Shown here: positions 57,301 through 64,000 of the stretch, piece after piece
Position numbering within the stretch: position 1 is the first letter of the stretch
Layout of the letters: each line of letters begins with the position of its first letter
DNA from: Hortaea werneckii
Lineage: Eukaryota > Ascomycota > Dothideomycetes > Mycosphaerellales > Teratosphaeriaceae
Direction of reading: 5' to 3'
DNA length: 64,000 bases
Assembly: GCA_037044905.1 (NCBI GenBank)
Contig: JBAOKB010000035.1
Span: 1 to 64,000 of the forward strand
Program-made: the position numbers and the translations under genes
The notes under the pieces: generated by a model
The model's input: only the letters and a program-made list of their open reading frames with translations
The model's database searches: none
Told to the model about the DNA's origin: nothing

Positions 57301-57650
57301 CGACGGAAGGGCGCTTTCGTCCGGGAGGCGGAGAGGTTGCGGTACAGGCATGATGACCGCGCTCAGGAACTGACGCCACCGACTCAATACGCTCGAGGTG
57401 GAGGACCGTCGACTGCCGGCAGACTTCCAAGCGTGACGGCAAGTGTGTCCAATTCTACGGTGGAGGATTTGCAGCGACAGTTGGGTAAGCATAAAGCTTT
57501 CAAGCCGTGTGAAACGAATTACTGACGCCTGCAGATGCCCTGAGAGCCGGCAATCCTGGTCAAGCGTTGTCATCTGCGGGCGCTGGAGGCAGCAAAGCCG
57601 ACGCATCTTCAAGTGAAGACTCTAGTGACGAGGATAACGACGAGGACTAG
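54316..57650 (+). CDS. AAA ATPase with DUF7025-like N-terminal region
   Basis: Exons 54316-54638, 54697-55948, 56005-57484 and 57535-57650 give 1056 aa; introns are 50-58 bp and keep the frame. An acidic N-terminal part precedes a DUF7025-like region (LLHLFKPGDLVFADPHLAG, RAYRVLYVTGGRS, FYMDYDGKNYGP). A middle block VLSDRMAILSADDDALW joins across an intron to LDCECLIDQK. The single AAA module follows: Walker A GSPGVGKTST (about 724-733), Walker B VVLLDEADVF, sensor 1 LTTN and arginine finger FVSRIH. The tail is Ser/Asp/Glu-rich. Such ATPases are numerous in fungi, close to the BCS1/proteasomal AAA type in the module, but the substrate is unknown. Start uncertain: ATG 54259 or 54370 is also possible. 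Confidence 0.85.
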
Positions 57651-57891
57651 AAAAGAAGCAGGCTATGTCTTGTGTCTCCGCGTCGCAGAAATTGAAAGGC
57701 CTTGACTCGATCTCCAACCATGAGGCTTCCAGGTGCTAGAGAATGCCAAACTAGACTAGCATTAGAGGAGAAACTGTTCGTTTGACACAATCACAGGGAC
57801 CGCTTGATTACAGAATCCTACAAATGTTGCTTTTGTCCTACTCCTCTAGAACAATCTACATCACAGTCTGCCCTAATCTTCCTTAATCACC

Positions 57892-59898
57892 TCAAGGGTT
57901 ACCCGGGCCCCAGACGGGGGTATTAAGAGCCATCCCCATAATAATCCCCGACACCAGCCCCGCACACGGCACAGTAAGCACCCAACCAATAAAGATCTTC
58001 CCAATCTGCTTCCAGTTGATAGACTTAAGATCGTTGTTCGTCAACGCCACCCCGATAATAGCCCCCGTGATACACTGCGTCGTCGACACGGGCAACCCTA
58101 GGTTCGAAGCCAACAGCACCGTAATCGCCGCAGCCAACTCCATCGAATACCCCCGCGTGGGGGAGTGCTTGGTGATACGGTTCCCGAGGTTGCGCATGAT
58201 GTGGTATCCGAAGGTCCAGAAGCCGAACCCCAGTCCCAGGCCACCGACGGCTTTAATCCACGTCGGCGTCTCGGTCTCGGCGGACGTGACGCCGCTCGAC
58301 CACGTCTCGTACTCGGTCGTAAAAGGGCCGATGGCGTTGGAGACGTCGTTGGCCCCGTGCGCGATCGACATGATCATCGCCGAGCACACCTGCGCCGTCG
58401 TCCAGAGGTGCTCGACTTTGTTGTCGAATTGGGGTGCGCGGTTGTGGACGTCCTCAAGCCCCTTGGATTGGTGGCCGATGACGTCCCGCGTGATGCCGTA
58501 GAAGAGCACCATGCGGATCGTGGCCCAGATGCGGCGCGGGTGGGCCCAGGGGAGGGCGTCGACGGCTTTCAAATCGGCTTGCCTCGCGCGTTGGACGCCT
58601 TCGTCTAGTCCCTTCATGCCGTCCGCGTCAGGCTGGACTTTGTCCGGGATTTCTTTCTCGTTGGTGTCGTGCTGGCCGACGCTGACGCCTGCGCGTGGTC
58701 CGGCGCCGTAGGGTTTGTCGAGGCCGGCTTCGTCGGAGTCGCGGCTGCTGCTCTTGCCGTCGTTCTTTTGCGCGTCGCCGCCGGTGTACTCGGTGCTGTA
58801 GTAGTTGGGGACGACGGCGGAGTTGGGGTCGCCCGGGAAGTAGAGGTTGTAGTCTTGCTTCCAGAGGAGAGGACCCATGGGGATGTGCCAAATACGGAGG
58901 CGGCGGTCTTCTCTGATGAGTCTAGGGCAACCTGTTAGCATCGCTTTATCCGAGGAGGACTGAAGGCTTCGATACTTACTTGGCATGGTAGTAAGGCAGA
59001 AAGAAGATGGCAGAGATAGCCCAGACACCGAAGAAAGTCCCAAGGACAATAGCACAGGCCTTGCCCGCACCGAGGTCTTCCGGGCTCGGAACACCGTGTC
59101 CACCACTGATGACGATGAACAGAGCCAGAATACCAGCCGTCAAGGCATAGTAGAAAGTGATAACACGCAGAGCAGCCTTCAAGGGGTCCTTCTGTTGGTG
59201 GACTAGCAGCTTGATCGTCATCATGAGGATAGCACCAAAGCCACAAGCAATAGCCGGTGCAATACCCCATGAGGCAGCGATCTGGCTGACTGACCCGTCT
59301 TTCCAACCCCAGTTGACATGGATGTCTGCAGCAATCCCGACACCGACGAGCGCGCCGACGATGGATTGGGTTGTAGAGACCGGGAAACCGAGTTTGGTGC
59401 AGATGGTCAGCCAAGTGGCGGAGCCGATCTCAGCGACTACCATTGCCATGATCAGGACTCCGGGGCTATTCTCGAAGGGATCGATGGAGAAGATGCCGTG
59501 GCGGATGGTGCTGGTGACGCCTTGGCCTAGAGCGATGGCACCGACGAACTCTGTGATTGTGGCTAGACATCCTGCTTGCACGAGGGTGAGGGATTTGGAG
59601 GAGACGGAGGTCGCGTAGGAGTTTGCAACCTGTCAAATGATGGATCAGCTTTGATGGGCCATTTACAAGAGAGAAATGCGAAGGTGGTGATCGTCGCTGT
59701 ATGAAGTGACTCGATGCTTATCACGAGACAAGCATCATCGTTTCTTTGCGCCCAGGATTGCCAAATGATGCCAAGGCATGGAAGAAGTGAAGCTTGTTGG
59801 GCGGTACTTACATCGTTGGCTCCAATACCCCAGAGCGATATTAGGAAGAAGATGACACCGATGGAGAAGAGCCAGTCCAACCCATGCATTTTCGCCAT
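57892..59898 (-). CDS. PHO89: Sodium-phosphate symporter PHO89 (PiT family)
   Basis: Exons 59812-59898, 58980-59629 and 57892-58921 give 588 aa; introns are 182 and 58 bp. It is a plasma-membrane, high-affinity Na+/phosphate cotransporter, usually induced by phosphate starvation and alkaline pH. Both PiT signatures are present. The first, GANDVANS (residues 26-33), is split by the first intron. The second, GANDVSNAIGP, is in the C-terminal half. Each repeat half also has FPVSTTQSIVGALVGVG or LPVSTTQCITGAIIGVA. About twelve hydrophobic segments flank a large hydrophilic loop that starts LIREDRRLRIWHIPMGP. Four CACGTG sites lie 351-990 bp upstream of the ATG. Confidence 0.95.
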
Positions 59899-60248
59899 GA
59901 TCGGTTGTAGTCTGTGTCTTGTTTCCCGGGGAAAGGGGATTCAAAACAGCACGGAGCAAGCGAGTTGGATTGAAGAAGAACAAGAAACGCCCAGGTGCTT
60001 GGAAGGGAATGACAAGAGCGATGCCCAAGACTACCAAGGCCGTACCTACCCTACCTACTTATCTTCTTGCGACTGTGCCTCCCTCTTCCGCGGGACGTGA
60101 AGGGGAAAGAGGATTTTTCGGCCATCCCGTCTCGTACCTACGCTCCTACTTCATCGATCAATTTCCGCGTGCGCCGCTTAAGCGAGACGGGTTCCCATGA
60201 GGGTAGAGGTGCAGAGTCAAAGCAAACAATCACAGCGTGAGGCATTAG

Positions 60249-60256
60249 CACGTGGG
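60249..60256 (+). promoter_or_regulatory. CACGTGGG, Pho4/NUC-1-type site 1
   Basis: Exact match to the high-affinity yeast Pho4 site CACGTGGG, 351 bp upstream of the PHO89 ATG. Confidence 0.65.
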
Positions 60257-60586
60257 TAGCTAGATAAGCAGACCGGCGGCAGGGTCCTGGCTTGGCACGC
60301 AGTGCTTCTCGCCAACGACGGGGCTTGAATGTCACTTGGCTTTGCAGTTGGGTGTGCCGGAAGGGTACCTGTGCAGTTGTGTGGGTGTTTGGGGGCCATT
60401 GATCTGTCCGAGGCGTTGGATGCGCGGACGCCAAAAGGGTCTGGGAACCCACTCTATTCACGTTCTTGGGGCGTTCAACCGACCACATGGAGCTTACCTT
60501 TTACCATTCACACGTTCACACGGTCGGGATCAGGTCTTCTGATTCGTCGGGTTTGGGCTTGATACTGGCCTCGAAAGTTGTCGCCG

Positions 60587-60594
60587 CCCACGTG
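60587..60594 (-). promoter_or_regulatory. CACGTGGG, Pho4/NUC-1-type site 2 (reverse)
   Basis: CCCACGTG on the plus strand, i.e. CACGTGGG on the PHO89 coding strand, 689 bp upstream of its ATG. Confidence 0.6.
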
Positions 60595-60686
60595 TGTAGT
60601 AGCCGTCGTTACCGGGCAAGGGATGGCGGAGCTCGGGGCGGGTAGAAGCGAGGCCGCACTGGTCTTGTCTGATAGGAGCACAGGAG

Positions 60687-60694
60687 CACGTGGG
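60687..60694 (+). promoter_or_regulatory. CACGTGGG, Pho4/NUC-1-type site 3
   Basis: Exact CACGTGGG, 789 bp upstream of the PHO89 ATG. Confidence 0.6.
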
Positions 60695-60884
60695 CAGATG
60701 GTGAAGTTGAGTGGCAGGATACATATTCCGTCGTGCAGTCTTTCAGCCAGAATCGCGTATCCAGGAGTGGAAGGCTCCGATCTGATGAGAGGTCCACTTT
60801 GTGCGTAAGAGCGTGTTATTCGATGCAAGAGACACCTGAGTATCCAGGTCTACCATTTTGCGAATGAGCGCCACTTTTGGGAAA

Positions 60885-60900
60885 CGCCACGTGTGTGGCG
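60885..60900. promoter_or_regulatory. CACGTG within a 16-bp inverted repeat, site 4
   Basis: CGCCAC-GTGT-GTGGCG, perfect 6-bp arms around a 4-base spacer, with CACGTG at 60888-60893. It is 990 bp from the PHO89 ATG but only 110 bp from the aldo/keto reductase ATG, so it may serve the latter. Confidence 0.5.
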
Positions 60901-61003
60901 TTATAGGCTTGACTCGGTTGTCGCCAATTCATAGTCCGAGGTGCAGTATAGACGTCCGTTGTAGAGATGGCATTGGAGATTGAGGCTGAGGTGATGAAGA
61001 ATC

Positions 61004-62316
61004 ATGTTTCTTTCTACCCTTCGCTTTGCTTCCGCGTGCCGGACTAGCATCGCTTCAGGTTCGCGCTCCTCTCGACTGACATCACAGGGTCAACTTCCAC
61101 AATGCCGAACCGCCGCAGCTGCTGTGCAGCCAGCAATAATATCATCGCAACACAATTCGACAACATTCTCTGGCGGAATCCTGCTCAAGCAAGACAGACG
61201 AATCTTCACAATGGCGACTAACAATACCGCGGAGAAGCCAAAGATGCAGTACAAGAATTTGGGTAGCTCGGGTCTGAGAGTGTCCAAGGTCATTGTCGGC
61301 GCTATGAGCTATGGGAGCTCGGAATGGCAGGAATGGATTCTCGATGAACAGCAGTACGTAGTTCGTCATTAGCAGAGACAAAGCTGAAGACTAATGTCCC
61401 CGCTAGATCTCTGCCGCTACTCAAGCACGCCTATGACAACGGCATCAACACCTGGGACACAGCCGACGTCTATTCCAACGGCGAATCCGAGCGTATCATC
61501 GGCAAAGCAATCAAGGAATACAACATCCCACGCTCCAAGCTCGTCATCCTCTCCAAATGCCACTTCGGCGTCGCCAACGATGGAACCCAGCCCCGCATCA
61601 ACGCCATGTCGTCCAACGACGGCGACATGGTAAACCAAGTCGGCCTCTCACGGAAACACATTTTCGACGCGGTCGAAGCCAGCGTCCAGCGCCTAGGCAC
61701 CTACATCGACGTACTCCAGATCCACCGGCTCGACCGCAACACGCCTCCCCCGGAAATCATGAAAGCCTTGAACGACGTGATCGAGAAGGGCTGGGTGCGG
61801 TACATCGGCGCCTCGTCCATGGCATGCTGGGAATTCCAGAACCTCCAGTGGATCGCGCGGACAAACGGCTGGCACGAGTTCATCAGTATGCAGAACTACC
61901 ACAACCTGCTCTACCGCGAGGAGGAGCGCGAGATGATCCCGTACTGCCAGCATACCGGCGTGGGCATCATCCCCTGGTCGCCCGTCGCGCGGGGCGTACT
62001 GACGAGGCCGTGGAGCGAGCGCAGTACGAAGCGGGAATTGAGTGATAATTTCCTCAAGAGCTTGATCAGGAAGCGCGAGACGGAGACGGATAAGGTGGTT
62101 GTAGATAGGGTGGAGGAGGTGGCGAGGAGGCATGGTGTGAGTATGGCGTGTATCGCCACCGCGTGGAGCATCTATAAGGGTTGCTGTCCAATTATTGGGT
62201 TGAGTAGTAAGGAACGCATCGAGGAAGCGGTGGCGAATGCGGATTTTCAGTTGAGTGAGGAGGACGCGAAGTACCTCGAAGAGCCATATCTGCCTAAGCC
62301 CGTTGCTGGGTATTAG
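61004..62316 (+). CDS. Aldo/keto reductase
   Basis: Exons 61004-61353 and 61407-62316 give 419 aa; the 53-bp intron joins DEQ to QSLPLLKHAYDNG. The (beta/alpha)8 AKR catalytic tetrad is visible: Asp and Tyr in NTWDTADVYSNG, Lys in ILSKCHFG, His in LQIHRLD. The NADPH-binding end reads IIGLSSKERIEEAV, and GVGIIPWSPVARGVLTRPW is typical of the AKR9-like fungal group. The first 69 residues contain no acidic residue before about residue 63 and are rich in Ser, Arg and Ala, like a mitochondrial presequence. A second ATG at 61211 in good context (ACAATGGCG) gives the standard 350-aa enzyme. Physiological substrate unknown. Confidence 0.9.
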
Positions 62317-63088
62317 GCTGGGAAGCTGCGTATAACAGTCTCTACGCCTGGAGCCAGTTCCGTGCAGCTCTGCTCTGCAATACAGAAGAGGCGAAGTGGA
62401 TACAGTGTCGCAGTTTCACGGTCAACCGCACTGTCTACTCGCAACTTGTCGCTGATGAGCTAGTGATTGTTCGCCGATGAAGCTGTGCGGCATACTTTCG
62501 ATTGAGTCCAAGTGCGCTTTAGAGCAAGCGGTTGTCTAGTATTGCATAAGACCGACATGACACGCAAGGGTGGCCTTGGCACCCGGAGCAGGAGGCATTT
62601 TTGGCCTATATGCACGGAGGCTGAAATTGAATTCGCAGGTGGCTGTTCTTTGTATACAGAGTGAACACAGCGGATCGTCCTTTGCCTTGACCTCTCACAT
62701 GAATCCAAGTGTGGATATCACATATCATCACACATCAGGTTGCCTGACTTGATTGTACTTTCGGCTTAGGTTTCGCATGCGACAAAGCTGGAACGCGGGG
62801 CGGCTTGCTTTCCGAAGAGCAAGATTGCATGCATCTTCCGGGGGCCGACCATCCACCTCTTCCGAGCCTGGACTTCGACCGCACCTTTTCGGATTCGGAC
62901 ACGCTTCAAACCCGTTCGGAAATGTTCCAAACTCCGCGAGGAGGAAGGGTGACCACTGTAGGTGATATTCTACGGTCTTGTCGGACGCGATGTACATATC
63001 TAGGTCAAGTCGATGGCAGGCATTGGGACACCTGGTCTCTCTCGGCTTTGACCGCTGACGACAACGTTGGTCTCTGCAACTATTTACC
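62317..63088. other. Gap of 0.8 kb
   Basis: 3' region of the reductase and upstream region of the P450 relic. The open frames at 62728-63189 (minus) and 62753-63104 (plus) oppose each other and show no features. Confidence 0.45.
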
Positions 63089-63617
63089 ATGCTACTCACC
63101 TTGACCACCGGTGCGACGGCAATTGTTTGTCTCTGCTTGGTTTCATCTGTCGCCATTCTTCGAGTGAGTTTTCCAGACTGTTCACACATCTCTCATTATC
63201 CCTCCGTCGATCCTGACATAGACAGATAATCCGACGGGGGTTAACAAACCCACTCAACAAAGTGCCTGGGCCACGGTACGCACGATGGACCAACCTCACA
63301 CTGAAGCTGGCTGTGGTCGGCGGCAGACGAATCCACTACCTAGGTATGTTCACGGTTTACACAGAAAATATGGAGACTACGCTAGAATCTCTCCCAATGA
63401 AATCGCGGTCAATGATCCCAAGGGGATCAAGCAAATCCACGGGATCCCTTCTCTTGGTCTCCAGGTCTCTTTTGCAGGTATCGAAATCCTTCTGTCTTGG
63501 TTTCATGTGAAATGCAAGGCCGAAGGATGGCGGGACCACAAGTCTTCTTTGCAAAGATGCTTTGCCGGCATTCACTGTCGCTCTGGACGTCAAAGCAGTC
63601 TCAGATCGTCGTTGTAA
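63089..63617 (+). pseudogene. Truncated, frameshifted cytochrome P450
   Basis: Exon 1 63089-63163 encodes a hydrophobic N-terminal anchor (MLLTLTTGATAIVCLCLVSS). A normal 62-bp intron (63164-63225, branch CTGAC) joins it to IIRRGLTNPLNKVPGPRYAR, with the P450 proline hinge PGPR. The frame holds to RRIHYL at about 63342. Then it shifts: VHGLHRKYGDYARISPNEIA and VNDPKGIKQIHG, clear P450 helix A/B sequence, continue in another frame from 63348. After about 63450 the similarity fades and a stop follows at 63615-63617. The oxygen-binding helix, ExxR and heme-Cys region are absent from the window. It is a decayed gene of secondary or xenobiotic metabolism. Confidence 0.8.
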
Positions 63618-63780
63618 CAAGCTGTGATTACAGAGACCATCGAATGCAAAGAAGACGAGAGCAACAGCAGGTGAGAGAATAAGAAGACAGCCATTTGCAT
63701 CCGAAACTCTGATTGGATACATTGGGTCATTCGCTACAAATCATTTCAACATGATGGTCCATTTTCGAGGCCATAACCCA

Positions 63781-64000
63781 CTAATGGTTCGAATGCTTTG
63801 GCAAATAACCAGCAGTCGCGATCCGCATCCGCTTGCCAAACAGCCAGAGCGGAATCGTCAGCAGCGCAAAGATAGCCATGATCATGCCGAAGATGCCGAA
63901 AGGCATTGCGGCCCCGTCGGCGGCGACCCAGTCCGCGACGAAGAACGTCCAGGCAAAGCTGACGACGGATCGCGAGATGGTCGTCATCACGAAGCAGTCG
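63781..64000 (-). CDS. MFS transporter, C-terminal end (runs off the right edge)
   Basis: The frame is open from the right edge to TAG at 63781-63783. The 72 residues seen contain two hydrophobic segments (SVVSFAWTFFVADWV and GIFGMIMAIFALLTIPLWLFG). A short basic tail follows (KRMRIATAGYLPKHSNH). This is the usual end of a fungal MFS drug or sugar transporter, helices 11-12. The substrate cannot be told from this part. Confidence 0.7.
   Translation of the reverse strand, partial: DCFVMTTISRSVVSFAWTFFVADWVAADGAAMPFGIFGMIMAIFALLTIPLWLFGKRMRIATAGYLPKHSNH

Larger units (their letters stand above)
59899..61003. other. Gap: divergent PHO89 / aldo-keto reductase upstream region
   Basis: 1.1 kb with no convincing gene. 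It holds a cluster of four CACGTG sites, listed separately. Confidence 0.6.

Noticed and set aside
62728..63189. 153-codon minus-strand open frame near the P450 relic
   Set aside because: It lies opposite the P450 first exon and has no recognisable features.

Overview
The window is nuclear DNA of a filamentous ascomycete (Pezizomycotina). The proteins look most like those of Dothideomycetes. Supporting signs are short GT-AG introns (about 50-190 bp) with CTRAC-type branch sites, single-gene transcription units on both strands, and typical fungal families (LisH/Flo8-type regulator, RRP7, MER3 helicase, PHO89, DUF7708 and DUF7025 proteins). I place the class from protein appearance only. I saw no tRNA, rRNA, CRISPR array or plasmid-type feature.

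Layout. 0-8.3 kb: the last residues of a gene cut by the left edge, a LisH/SomA-type regulator with a long ATG-free leader, a microsatellite-rich gap, RRP7 and a NIT3-type omega-amidase. 8.8-20 kb: a 12-helix MFS-type membrane protein whose frame is broken by one in-frame TAG, a SNF2/RING helicase with a SUMO-interaction motif, and a peroxisomal 3-ketoacyl-CoA thiolase. 20-25 kb: an AT-rich island of tandem repeats plus a long imperfect palindrome, a small doubtful gene and an MDR oxidoreductase. 25-38 kb: a one-helix coiled protein, an HSL-type hydrolase, a secreted metallophosphatase, an epoxide-hydrolase-like enzyme, a cysteine-rich orphan and an F-box-like protein. 38-51 kb: MER3, a nucleotide-sugar transporter, a PLP aminotransferase, TFIIE-beta, VPS60 and COQ3. 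51-58 kb: a DUF7708 protein with a P-loop-less STAND-like region, divergent from an AAA ATPase with a DUF7025-like N-terminus. 58-64 kb: PHO89, an aldo/keto reductase, a broken cytochrome P450 and the C-terminal end of an MFS transporter.

Most genes are independent housekeeping genes and do not form one pathway. Three local relations are worth noting. First, PHO89 has four CACGTG sites (three of them CACGTGGG) in its upstream region, and the secreted phosphatase has one, which suggests a phosphate-starvation (Pho4/NUC-1) response. Second, the DUF7708 protein and the AAA ATPase share a divergent promoter region. Third, the P450 relic next to an MFS end looks like an eroded accessory locus. MER3 implies meiotic capacity, which matters for one explanation (RNA editing) of the TAG-interrupted MFS gene.

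Gene models were spliced by eye; exon limits are given in each entry. Several uninterrupted reading frames in the window start at non-ATG codons or run through introns, so the starts and ends given here differ from the longest open frames.
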